Shown: one piece after another, positions 30,017-37,305 of the stretch | Numbering within the stretch: position 1 is the first letter of the stretch | Layout of the letters: each line of letters begins with the position of its first letter | From: a virus | Reading direction: 5' to 3' (one strand) | IMG/VR virus record: IMGVR_UViG_3300042564_000114 | Coordinates: 1-37,354 of that record | DNA: 37,354 bases | Notes under the pieces: generated by a model | Told to the model about the DNA's origin: nothing | Databases searched by the model: none | What the model saw: only the letters and a program-made list of their open reading frames with translations | Program-made: the position numbers and the translations under genes

Positions 30017-30901
30017 TCATCGAATACGACCCTCGAAAGATGCTGATGCAATATCAGCTTCAATGGCAACTACGTCTGCATCTGAAATAGTTCCTCGTCT
30101 TACCCTGTCGTAGAAACTGGTGATTTCTGCGCGAGTCCAAATCTTCTTCGCCTGCGGTGTGGAAGGAGCTTGGTTTGTAGGTGGGACGATTTGCTGTTCC
30201 AATGATGCGGCGCTTTGTGCCGCCCACGTTTGTGATGTCTTCTTAAACATGTTGAAGAACTTCGCAGCTCGAACTGGATCACGTTGCTGTTCTGCTTTGC
30301 CGAGAAGAGCCTGTCTGGTTTCTCCTGTAAGGTCATCAACACCATCGAGCCAATTTAGAAAATTAGCATCAGCGTTAAGGGCCTCCCAGTCGGGAACCAT
30401 TTCAGTCAGTGACTTGAAGAAGTTGTCCTGCACGACATGTGATTGAACAGATTTGACCGAATCAATTTCGGATCTGAGTTTTGCAATCTGTGCGTCCTTC
30501 GATGCCAGCTCTTCTCTGGCGACTCGACGGGCTACGTCAATCAAACCTTCACCGTATTGCTCGATCTCTTCTGGCTTAACCAAAAGCTCAGCAGGTTTTG
30601 CGTTCTTCATGTCTTCGAGTTGTTCTTCGAGAGACTGAAGACGACTCTTCAAATCTTTATTCTCGTGTGCAAAGCGAGGAACCTCAGCGTTGTACTTCCC
30701 TTGTAAAACCTTGAATCGGTGTTCCCAGCTTTCCTCTTGGGGAGGAAGCGTGGAGTCAATAGGAGGTTGGGGAGTTGGAGGGGCTTGCGATTCAACCGGA
30801 GGTTGAGGCATTTGCTCCATCTGGTTCTGCTTCTCTATCTCTTGCAAAATTTCATCTGCTCGCTTTTCAGCGGCGATTACTGCACGTGGTAATGTAGACA
30901 T
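30017..30901 (-). CDS. Capsid scaffold protein (294 aa)
   Basis: Start set at ATG 30901 because GGAG lies five bases upstream, instead of a TTG at 30970 that has no ribosome site. N-terminal AVIAAEKRADEILQEI helix, a proline-rich stretch (QPPVESQAPPTPQPPIDS), a long charged coiled coil (HRFKVLQGKYNAEV ... LKSRLQSLEEQLEDM), then helical sequence and a basic C-terminal hairpin (TRAEITSFYDRVRRG). This is the profile of a T7 gp9/P22 gp8-like scaffold: helical, acidic/basic, with the capsid-binding basic hairpin at the end. It is positioned directly before the coat gene. Confidence 0.88.
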   Translation of the reverse strand: MSTLPRAVIAAEKRADEILQEIEKQNQMEQMPQPPVESQAPPTPQPPIDSTLPPQEESWEHRFKVLQGKYNAEVPRFAHENKDLKSRLQSLEEQLEDMKNAKPAELLVKPEEIEQYGEGLIDVARRVAREELASKDAQIAKLRSEIDSVKSVQSHVVQDNFFKSLTEMVPDWEALNADANFLNWLDGVDDLTGETRQALLGKAEQQRDPVRAAKFFNMFKKTSQTWAAQSAASLEQQIVPPTNQAPSTPQAKKIWTRAEITSFYDRVRRGTISDADVVAIEADIASASFEGRIR

Positions 30902-31031
30902 CTTTTCTCCGTGAGCCGAGACAGTCACATTCGAGTCTTGCGGTATTCGAGTGATTTGTTCGGTGTTCAACGGTTGCTGGGAAAGGCCAGCACCTGTTGC
31001 AGCGAATGCTGCTAGACAGTCCTAAGACCAT

Positions 31032-31265
31032 CTACCGCAACTTTCGGATAACCTCTTCGGCATCCTTTGATTTTTCTAAAAACTCACTCACAGCCTGCGC
31101 CGCTCCTTGCTGCCAACGACATAGGACTTCATCCTTTGTGCTGGCGCTGTCGCGGTATAGGTCTTGCAGTGAGGCCGCCATCCATTGCTGAATGGTCTCA
31201 AACTGAGGGTTGCCCTTGAGTGAAGCAAGGGCGTTCAGAACTTGTACTGATGGCTTCTGAAGCAT
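31032..31265 (-). CDS. Small head-module protein, helical (77 aa)
   Basis: Short helical protein: LQKPSVQVLNALASLKGNPQFETIQQWMAASLQDLYRDSASTKDEVLCRWQQGAAQAVSEFLEKSKDAEEVIRKL. The pattern of a small alpha-helical bundle with STKDEVL(C/T)RWQQGAAQA is repeatedly seen in podoviral head modules; a named function is not available. TAATG couples it to the preceding disordered protein. It ends 130 bases before the scaffold start, the only substantial gap in the head genes. Confidence 0.75.
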   Translation of the reverse strand: MLQKPSVQVLNALASLKGNPQFETIQQWMAASLQDLYRDSASTKDEVLCRWQQGAAQAVSEFLEKSKDAEEVIRKLR

Positions 31266-32224
31266 TAGATCAAGCCAGCTCGCTTAGCCTGCGCTCTTTC
31301 CATCGCCGTGAGGTTACCAGCATCAATGCGTGATTGAAGGTATCTGTTCTCGGCGCGACTCATGGCGGTACTTCCATCGCCACTGTAAACCTGCGAAGAT
31401 CTTGGCCCGAGTCCGACAGGAATTTGGTTTCCTTGAAGATCAAATCGACCAACAACTCCGGGGATGGACTTGCTAGTCTTGTCCCGCAAACGAGTCATCT
31501 CATCGCCAGTATCAGTTGCAGCTTCTCTCATTCGAGCGCCACGAGAACCGCCGGATGTGCGGACTTGTTTTTCGCGCATTTGAGCAGCAGTCTCTTTTGT
31601 TTGCGATGGCGCAGCAGGCATAGGCCGAGAGGAAGACTTGGCGACAGAAGGCTTGGCTGTTTTGGCGGCAGAGGGCTTGTCGGTTTTAACGGCAGTAGGC
31701 TCTTCTGTCATCGTCATGGTTGACTCAGCCTTTGGCTTTGACAGGGTGTCGCGGACATCCTTCATGTATGAAGGCTCTGTCGTTGTCTCTGTCTTCATCT
31801 CCACAGGCTTGGCAGTGTCAGAATCTTTTTTGCCACCGTAGTAGGTAGAGGCCATAGAGTCAGGAGACATGGTTGACTCAGCAGAAGCCGAAGGCTTGTT
31901 GTCTCCAGTGAACTTGTTGAAGGCATCCTTCAATGCTTGGAGATTCTTCTCACCTTGAGCCATTCGACGATCATAGCTTCCGGGATCTACCTTGCCGGTA
32001 CGAAGATCGGTATCACCAATCTCGTCGTCCGAGCGAGTACGCACAGAACCACCATCAGCAAACTTGCGAACAGCAGGCATTGGCTGACTAGGCATGTTGT
32101 GGTTGGAGACAGCAATCTTCGAGTGAAGGCTGGTCATGCCCACCTTCAACTTAGAGTGCATAGTCGAAGGGGCGGTGGGTGAGCTTGTCTTGGCGTAGCT
32201 CTTATTTTGCCAATCAGGTTTCAT
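31265..32224 (-). CDS. Disordered Lys/Ser/Thr-rich virion protein with ADGGSV motif (319 aa)
   Basis: Predicted to be mostly unstructured: stretches such as TMTMTEEPTAVKTDKPSAAKTAKPSVAKSSSRPMPAAP and TSGGSRGARMREAATD carry Lys/Pro/Ser/Thr repeats. An N-terminal VRKFADGGSVRTRSDDE resembles the KADGGSV motif of the 386-residue protein downstream. The C-terminus is helical (SRAENRYLQSRIDAGNLTAMERAQAKRAGLI). Likely a DNA- or capsid-binding head component; I know no family. Start couples as ATGA to the 27-residue gene, stop as TAATG to the next gene. Confidence 0.72.
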   Translation of the reverse strand: MKPDWQNKSYAKTSSPTAPSTMHSKLKVGMTSLHSKIAVSNHNMPSQPMPAVRKFADGGSVRTRSDDEIGDTDLRTGKVDPGSYDRRMAQGEKNLQALKDAFNKFTGDNKPSASAESTMSPDSMASTYYGGKKDSDTAKPVEMKTETTTEPSYMKDVRDTLSKPKAESTMTMTEEPTAVKTDKPSAAKTAKPSVAKSSSRPMPAAPSQTKETAAQMREKQVRTSGGSRGARMREAATDTGDEMTRLRDKTSKSIPGVVGRFDLQGNQIPVGLGPRSSQVYSGDGSTAMSRAENRYLQSRIDAGNLTAMERAQAKRAGLI

Positions 32225-32304
32225 TTCTTTTCCCTCAGCTTATTTACTCGTTCCATGAACTTGGCGACCAAAGCCTTGGCCTGCTCAACAATCTTGGAAA
32301 TCAC
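32221..32304 (-). CDS. 27-residue amphipathic microprotein
   Basis: Starts with GTG at 32304, overlapping the preceding stop as GTGA, with an AAGGGTGG purine site just upstream. Its TGA overlaps the next gene's ATG as ATGA. The peptide, (M)ISKIVEQAKALVAKFMERV followed by NKLREKK, has hydrophobic residues spaced as one helical face and a strongly basic end. It exactly fills the gap between two head genes with an open, coupled frame. The function is unknown: a helix that binds DNA, membrane or capsid is conceivable. Confidence 0.62.
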   Translation of the reverse strand: MISKIVEQAKALVAKFMERVNKLREKK

Positions 32305-32570
32305 TTTCCACCCTTCATGCACTTGCCCATAGCAGCGCACTTCTTGGGGGCTGGGCAACCAGCACAAGGCTTGAACGCCTTGCCGCCATCTGCCATTTTT
32401 GCTTTGCCGCCATTTGCCATCTTCATGCCGTACTCTTTGGCTTCGGACATCATCACCTTTTTAGGAGCGCCGCCCTTTTTCAAAGCAGCCATTTCTTTTT
32501 TAGCGTGACCGCCATCCTTGTAGCCTGCTGGCATCATTCCTTTTTTGGGGGCTTTTTTCATTGTCATCAT
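32301..32570 (-). CDS. Lys/Met/Gly/Cys-rich basic head protein (89 aa)
   Basis: An extremely basic, low-complexity protein: MMTMKKAPKKGMMPAGYKDGGHAKKEMAALKKGGAPKK, then MANGGKAKMADGGKAFKPCAGCPAPKKCAAMGKC. About one residue in four is Lys; there are five Cys near the end in a pattern (CAGC, CPAPKKC, GKC) that could bind a metal or form disulphides. Such proteins beside the portal gene are probably packaged with DNA, protamine-like. ATGA couples it to the portal stop. The DGG/NGG repeats echo motifs in other virion genes here. Confidence 0.75.
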   Translation of the reverse strand: MMTMKKAPKKGMMPAGYKDGGHAKKEMAALKKGGAPKKVMMSEAKEYGMKMANGGKAKMADGGKAFKPCAGCPAPKKCAAMGKCMKGGK

Positions 32571-34591
32571 GCTGATACTCCTTGTTGGGGTTGAACTGTA
32601 TTCATTGCAGGAGGCGCTTGGTCTCCGGCTGGGTTTGTTGCTTCAGGGGCTGCAATCTGTTGTTGTGGCATTGTGGCCTGCAACTGTTGCATTGCCATCT
32701 GAATCTGTTCTTGTTTGAACTTCATCATCTCTGTCGATGGAACCAATCTGTCGGTATCCATCTGTAAGCCCATCGCTGTCTCGCGCAACAGATACGCTGC
32801 ACCCTCTGGGCCAACAATCTGTAGGGCGATCTGGTTGCTGAGCACAAGATTCAAGAACTCGTTGCGGCGAACTTGGATCTGCTCTTTGGCGATCAAGCCC
32901 ATTGCGCCTTTGGCTACAACACGGAAATCACCCTTGATGTATGGATCAGGGTTATAGATCATGTTGTGGACATAGAACCGGTTGACGACCATCGTGACCA
33001 CATCGTCGATAGTCCCGACCGCTGTCTTGATTCCCTTGGCGGCGTTGTCCATCAGCATGGACAGACCAGAAGCTGTGCGGCCTGCGCCACTTGCTCCGGA
33101 GCCAGAACCGTAGATGTAGTTGGGGATACCTGTCACTTCGTCCGCTTGTTTGGCGAACTGGTTGTAGATACCCATCAGCTCGGCGGCCTTCATTTCAGGC
33201 ATGAAGAAGCGAACACCGGGCTGACCGCCGCCGGTTTTATCCGATGTGGTCTGCCAGATCTTCCAAGGATACATCTGGGTTACGTCTTCGCCGTCAGCCA
33301 ATCTGTCCACAGCCACTTCGACTTGAGGGCCAGAGCCGATGCCCATGTTGTTTGCCAGAGCGCGGGATGCTGCGTTGCACATGATCTGTACATCGCGCAT
33401 GTTCTCAGGCAGAGCCATACCCCAGAAAGCTCCGGGGATGGTGCGCCATGAGGCGATCTCGTAGGGGCGCTCGCCGAGGGGATCTGGATTCAGAACCACC
33501 TTGATGGTGAAGCTTGCCACTTGCCAAGCATTGATCTCATAGACCTTGTTGGGGTCAACGTCCTTCATGCCCCACTGGATCAGCAGGTCGCCCATGACTG
33601 GCCCCCAGAACTCCAATGCTTCGATCAGGTGATCGTTGTGCATTTGGGAATTCGTCTTGCCTTCGAGGTCGTCACGCTGTTGGTCGCCGTACTCGTTGTA
33701 GCGGTAGCCAGCTCGTCCATAGCGGATGAGCACTTGATCTATCTCGTCGTCAGAATATCCGGGAACACCCTTGAGGGACTCCAATGACTTGGCCGACAGA
33801 CGGTGACGCTGAATCAGGAAGCCGTCATCCACGCCCATTGAGTTGGCGCTTGGGAAGATGTCGTAAGCAGAAACCCTTGAGACTTCACGAACCATGTCAT
33901 TGATGACGATGGGTGTGAAGTTTGGCCCCCATTGGAGTTGTTTCTTGCGGCGAACGCTTGGGCCTTTGAGGATGGCCGTGGGGAACGTCACGAAGTCATC
34001 AATGAAGTCCTGCATGGCAGGCTTGAACTTGCCGACATCCAGTTGATCTTGGATGACCTGAGCCATTCTCTCTGCGGTAGCCTTGGCTTCTTCCTTGACA
34101 CGCATGGAGATGATGTCGTGGACTTCATTCATCCGCTTGCGGAATGTCTCTGGGTGCAACTCTTGACCGGCGCGGACGTAATCTTCCGCTTCTGTCCTCA
34201 CCAAGTCGATGATCGACAGACGGACTTCAGGAGGAATCTGTGGTTCTTGAGCGGGTACGAGATCGAAAGGACGGTTTGCTTGGAGCATTACGTCCTGAAT
34301 CCATGACTTGGCAGCGGCACACTTAACGTCTGTCAGCATCATGAAGATGTCTGACCCGCCGGTTTCGGCGATGTCGATGGCTTTGTCAGGGTCATACTCA
34401 CCACGGCGCTGGCGCTCGCACTTGAGCAAACGCTCAGTGATGTCCTGCTTTGCCATCTTCGCTTGAGTCCAGCAGGAATTGATGTGTCCAGAGATGCCGA
34501 GCGCGATCAGGTCGGAGTTATCCACGCCTTGTGCTTGGACGGCGCTGATGTCTGCTTCGACTGGCGCGACTGCCTGATACACCTGTGTCAT
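32567..34591 (-). CDS. Portal protein (674 aa)
   Basis: Long protein located directly after the large terminase, with portal-type features: N-terminal DITERLLKCERQRRGEYDP, IMPTDVKC-like DIFMMLTDVKCAAAKSWIQDVML, wing-type sequences (TFPTAILKGPSVRRKKQLQWG, SAYDIFPSANS), GERPYEIASWRTIPGAFWGMALPENM, and a GIPNYIYGSGSGASGAGRTASGLSMLMDNAAKGIK segment, characteristic of podoviral portals. A Gln/Pro/Ala-rich C-terminal tail follows (TMPQQQIAAPEATNPAG). It forms the dodecameric channel at one capsid vertex through which TerL pumps DNA. GAGGAATAAACC precedes the ATG. Confidence 0.93.
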   Translation of the reverse strand: MTQVYQAVAPVEADISAVQAQGVDNSDLIALGISGHINSCWTQAKMAKQDITERLLKCERQRRGEYDPDKAIDIAETGGSDIFMMLTDVKCAAAKSWIQDVMLQANRPFDLVPAQEPQIPPEVRLSIIDLVRTEAEDYVRAGQELHPETFRKRMNEVHDIISMRVKEEAKATAERMAQVIQDQLDVGKFKPAMQDFIDDFVTFPTAILKGPSVRRKKQLQWGPNFTPIVINDMVREVSRVSAYDIFPSANSMGVDDGFLIQRHRLSAKSLESLKGVPGYSDDEIDQVLIRYGRAGYRYNEYGDQQRDDLEGKTNSQMHNDHLIEALEFWGPVMGDLLIQWGMKDVDPNKVYEINAWQVASFTIKVVLNPDPLGERPYEIASWRTIPGAFWGMALPENMRDVQIMCNAASRALANNMGIGSGPQVEVAVDRLADGEDVTQMYPWKIWQTTSDKTGGGQPGVRFFMPEMKAAELMGIYNQFAKQADEVTGIPNYIYGSGSGASGAGRTASGLSMLMDNAAKGIKTAVGTIDDVVTMVVNRFYVHNMIYNPDPYIKGDFRVVAKGAMGLIAKEQIQVRRNEFLNLVLSNQIALQIVGPEGAAYLLRETAMGLQMDTDRLVPSTEMMKFKQEQIQMAMQQLQATMPQQQIAAPEATNPAGDQAPPAMNTVQPQQGVSA

Positions 34592-34601
34592 GGTTTATTC
34601 C

Positions 34602-36038
34602 TCATGTCCAAGCTTTGCTGGACGCTTTTTTAACTTGTCGTGCTCTCACTTCCACTTTGCCGCTTCTCGCTGCTAAGCAGAGGTACTGAAGCGCATCGTG
34701 TGGGTGACTGAATCTGTCTTTGACTGGGCGGTCGCGGTATCTTTCTCCAGCGACCTTGAGTCGTTCATACCTGTAGCCACCGAGGAAGCCCTTGCGTAGC
34801 TGGCGGCAGTTTGGCGAGAGAAGAAATCCAGGTTCTCCCCCAGCCAGCTTGTTGAGGAAGTAAGCAACCGATTCTCTGCGTGGTATGAAATCGTTTGTGT
34901 TTGTTGGCTCACTTGCAATCCCAGCCTCAAGGAGTTCTTGGTAGCAGGTTCGCTCGTCCGCTTGAGACCTATGTGTTCCAGCGGGGTCACCAACAGAGAT
35001 GAACCGCATTCCGGAGTAGGTCGTCATCAGGGCTGGCTTGACGATTTCCTGAGCAAACTGTCTGATGCCCATGTCTTCGGCGACAAACTCTTCAAGGATC
35101 ACCAGTTGCCCACGGGCAGTAATCTGTCCGACGATGCAAGCTGGTGTGAGTCCGAAGTCCCATCCAAGGTACAGAGGGAGTCCTCTGTTCACAAGGATCT
35201 CCTCTTCCGAGGTGTGGATTCTGTCGTTGTACTCTGGGTAGACTGGCTTTCCGTCAGCGGTCGTTCCGTACTGGCCGAGGACAAAGACTTTGATCCAGTC
35301 GTCGGACTTGCCCTTAACCATCTTCAGGTAGTAGTCGTACCCTTGAGGAAGATTGAACACATTCTCCGCATCTGGGTTCGGTTTGTATTCAACCTCATCG
35401 CCCTCTTGAATACGAATGAGACCACCCGGCTGGTTAAAGAATTCCCATCCTTCGGGGGTGTCTTCTTCTGCAATCTTGTAATACCAGTGATCGTCGTCAG
35501 GCGGGTTGGTATCGAGGATGACGCATGGATGAACGGGGCCGCCGCCGTGAGTCTTCGCGGGGTAACGACCGATACGTTGCGTGACCATGTTGAAGACTTC
35601 ATGCGGAACCTCTGAGGCTTCATTTATCCAAGCTCCAGTAAGTTCGAGAGATCTCAGCTTGCCGGTTTCAGAAGCTTTATCCAAGGCGATGAAGATGACT
35701 TCGAGATCCAGTCCGTTGCCGTCTCCACAGTCTTTGATCTTCATGTGAGCTGTGATCGGGGCATCCCACTTGATCGGGGCAAGCTCGTCATTGAACCAAG
35801 TCTGCCAAGTTTTGATCGTGGTGGACTTCAGTTCAGGGTAGGTATTACGGATGACGGCCCATCGAGCCTTGCGCCAACCATTGTGTGGGGTTTGCTTGAG
35901 GGAGTGTTTGACGATCTCCATGCAGCAGGTGGAAGACTTTCCGGAGCCGACCGGCCCTTTGATTCCTCGGACATCAGCCTCAGAAGCATGGAAGTCGGCA
36001 GCCACTTGTCCTGGCGGCATGTATTGGATGACGGTCAT
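34602..36038 (-). CDS. Terminase large subunit (478 aa)
   Basis: ATPase and nuclease motor. Walker A is GPVGSGKSS (Lys34); Walker B is LTGAWINEASE (about 134); coupling region VILDTNPP. The RNase H-like nuclease has acidic motifs GWDFGLTP (about 292), SVGDPAG (about 348) and FSHPHDALQYL (about 443). The enzyme cuts concatemers and translocates DNA into the procapsid through the portal. It is somewhat shorter than T7 gp19. Its ATG overlaps the stop of the small subunit as ATGA. The DNA-packaging strategy (cos, pac or direct terminal repeats) cannot be decided by eye. Confidence 0.95.
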   Translation of the reverse strand: MTVIQYMPPGQVAADFHASEADVRGIKGPVGSGKSSTCCMEIVKHSLKQTPHNGWRKARWAVIRNTYPELKSTTIKTWQTWFNDELAPIKWDAPITAHMKIKDCGDGNGLDLEVIFIALDKASETGKLRSLELTGAWINEASEVPHEVFNMVTQRIGRYPAKTHGGGPVHPCVILDTNPPDDDHWYYKIAEEDTPEGWEFFNQPGGLIRIQEGDEVEYKPNPDAENVFNLPQGYDYYLKMVKGKSDDWIKVFVLGQYGTTADGKPVYPEYNDRIHTSEEEILVNRGLPLYLGWDFGLTPACIVGQITARGQLVILEEFVAEDMGIRQFAQEIVKPALMTTYSGMRFISVGDPAGTHRSQADERTCYQELLEAGIASEPTNTNDFIPRRESVAYFLNKLAGGEPGFLLSPNCRQLRKGFLGGYRYERLKVAGERYRDRPVKDRFSHPHDALQYLCLAARSGKVEVRARQVKKASSKAWT

Positions 36039-36316
36039 TCAGGCTTTACGAAGTTTGAACCAATCATGAATGTAACACTCTTCGCATCTGTCTCATGCTT
36101 GACCGAAGCCAAGTTCGGCAGGGTCTTGTCCAGCAACATCTCAATCGCTTTGATGCGAGCCGCAGTCAACTTGGCGGTTCCCTTGCCGAGAGCAAAGTTT
36201 TCCAGTGTGGTGACCAAGCTTGACACTTGAATCTTTTCACGGACAGCAACGGCGTGTTCTTCCCGAAGCTGCTCCCGACGAGCACTCACTGCTTCAGTAG
36301 ATTTCTTTGTTGCCAT
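36035..36316 (-). CDS. Terminase small subunit-like protein (93 aa)
   Basis: A small helical protein before TerL: a charged Glu/Arg/Lys N-terminal helix (EAVSARREQLREEHAVAVREK), then SSLVTTLENFALGKGTAKLTAARIKAIEMLLDKTLPNLASV and a short beta-like end. The LTAARIKAIEMLLDKTLP block is typical of phage small-terminase-like DNA-recognition proteins, and position immediately upstream of TerL with ATGA overlap supports the role. A good AGAGGAAACA site precedes the ATG. It is the first gene of the leftward late operon visible here. Confidence 0.85.
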   Translation of the reverse strand: MATKKSTEAVSARREQLREEHAVAVREKIQVSSLVTTLENFALGKGTAKLTAARIKAIEMLLDKTLPNLASVKHETDAKSVTFMIGSNFVKPE

Positions 36317-36650
36317 TGTTTCCTCTTGTGTGAAGGCTACTCGCTACGTCTGGCTGACCGCCGCTCCGCAATCCCCTGTACCAGCATCCGCTTTCGCCAA
36401 ACTTGTTGGTGGCTCCCATAAGGCAGGGTGTGGGCGCAAATCAACAACGAAAAACTCCCAACGGGGCCAAACCGTTTCCACCAACACGGCTGGGGACTGT
36501 TCAGGAATTATTGGCGCAACCGCCAAACCCAAAGCTCAAAGTTGTTCGATCAATCCCCATGCGTCTTGAGATGGTTTGTCCATCATTGGCAGGGAATATA
36601 CCCATCCGATCCGGAATATGCAATACCTTTTCCGGCATTCCTGATTACAA

Positions 36651-36664
36651 CTCTGATCTCAGAG
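36651..36664. promoter_or_regulatory. Operator-like palindrome, copy 1
   Basis: CTCTGA-TC-TCAGAG is a palindrome with six-base arms and a two-base centre. A related site with the core TCTGATTTCAGA occurs 75 bases away (36726). Two spaced copies of one palindrome in an otherwise empty region resemble a repressor or activator operator pair. No cognate protein is identified, although an HTH protein is encoded at 494-709. Confidence 0.4.
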
Positions 36665-36680
36665 ACACTTGCCAGTAGAG

Positions 36681-36710
36681 TGGGTTATTGGGTTTATGGG
36701 TTATTGGGTT
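36681..36710. repeat. 14-base direct repeat with 16-base period
   Basis: TGGGTTATTGGGTT occurs at 36681-36694 and again at 36697-36710, separated by two bases, in the intergenic region. Short tandem repeats (iterons) next to terminase genes may be protein-binding sites, for example for packaging, but no function is shown. Confidence 0.6.
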
Positions 36711-36725
36711 GCATCGTGTTTTCAG

Positions 36726-36738
36726 CTCTGATTTCAGA
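36726..36738. promoter_or_regulatory. Operator-like palindrome, copy 2
   Basis: CTCTGATTTCAGA matches copy 1 at 12 of 13 positions, with TCTGA/TCAGA arms. It lies in the A+T-rich stretch. The same caution applies: it is a pattern only. Confidence 0.38.
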
Positions 36739-36945
36739 ACTGATTGCAGAGAATTTGAGTATTTTGTAGAAAAAATTATTATCGGTGTTTGTATAGACCC
36801 CGGTGTTTTTGAGACGAGGGCATGAAAAAGGTTTAGTGTTTGTGAAATACCTATATCTAGAGGCTCAGGACGCACGCAACGCATGGCACGGCCACGCCAC
36901 CCCCCTGCCCCTGATCGCACCCGAGGGTCACAGCAGGCGCACACC

Positions 36946-36958
36946 GTCCCAGAGGGAC
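36946..36958. other. Small hairpin in a GC-rich island
   Basis: GTCCC-AGA-GGGAC is a five-pair stem with a three-base loop, at the end of the GC-rich stretch. No T-run follows on either strand, so it is not a standard terminator. It could be a protein-binding or RNA element. Confidence 0.35.
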
Positions 36959-37007
36959 AGAGACCGACAGATTTTGTAGCTGGAAAGCCAATTAAACCGT
37001 AATTTTG

Positions 37008-37021
37008 CCCTCTAAAGAGGG
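37008..37021. other. Short palindrome CCCTCTAAAGAGGG
   Basis: Six-base arms with a two-base centre, a few bases after an A+T-rich AATTAAACCGTAATTTTG stretch. The loop is too short for a normal transcription terminator, so a DNA-binding site is more likely. Confidence 0.35.
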
Positions 37022-37065
37022 TAGATGTGGGTCATAGCATGGGCGCATGAAGGGATGGAATGCCG

Positions 37066-37079
37066 TTTCCTTTAGGAAA
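37066..37079. other. Short palindrome TTTCCTTTAGGAAA
   Basis: Six-base arms (TTTCCT/AGGAAA) around TT, 58 bases from the preceding palindrome. It has no obvious transcription context and could be a protein-binding site. Confidence 0.33.
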
Positions 37080-37305
37080 GCGTGGACAATTTACTGAATT
37101 CCGTTTTTCCCATACCCAAAATTCCAATCATTTCAACGCCTTGCATAATGCACGTATTGACTATTGCTCTCGATTTCACCCCTACATGACCCATTAGCGA
37201 AGCAGTGCCTGTGATGCCTGCCTTGAAGCTTTGCGGCTCAAAATCGTCGTTCAACCCCAAAACAACACCTATTTTCAACTTTTTTACGGAGTAATAGGGG
37301 TCGAA

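Larger units (their letters stand above)
36317..37305. other. Intergenic/regulatory region of about 1 kb without a convincing gene
   Basis: Open frames exist on both strands but none has a good start plus ribosome site plus protein-like sequence. What is visible: two copies of CTCTGATnTCAGA (36651 and 36726); a 14-base direct repeat TGGGTTATTGGGTT (36681 and 36697); CGGTGTTT twice (36783 and 36801); an A+T-rich stretch followed by a GC-rich island (36868-36960) with a GTCCC-AGA-GGGAC hairpin; CCCTCTAAAGAGGG at 37008; and TTTCCTTTAGGAAA at 37066. The region lies upstream of TerS and upstream of a rightward gene, so promoters, operators or packaging sites are expected here. I could not fix a sigma-70 promoter by eye. 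Confidence 0.6.

Noticed and set aside
36344-36532. Open frame of 62 codons on the minus strand just upstream of TerS
   Set aside because: TTG start, no ribosome site, and a Pro/Trp-rich sequence with no familiar pattern.
36428-36769. Open frame of 113 codons on the plus strand in the intergenic region
   Set aside because: GTG start with only a poor purine site, no recognisable domain, and competing frames of similar length on both strands.
37072-37278. Open frame of 68 codons on the minus strand near the right end
   Set aside because: The only starts are TTG or internal Met, there is no Shine-Dalgarno, and I recognise no family; it may be real but I cannot support it.
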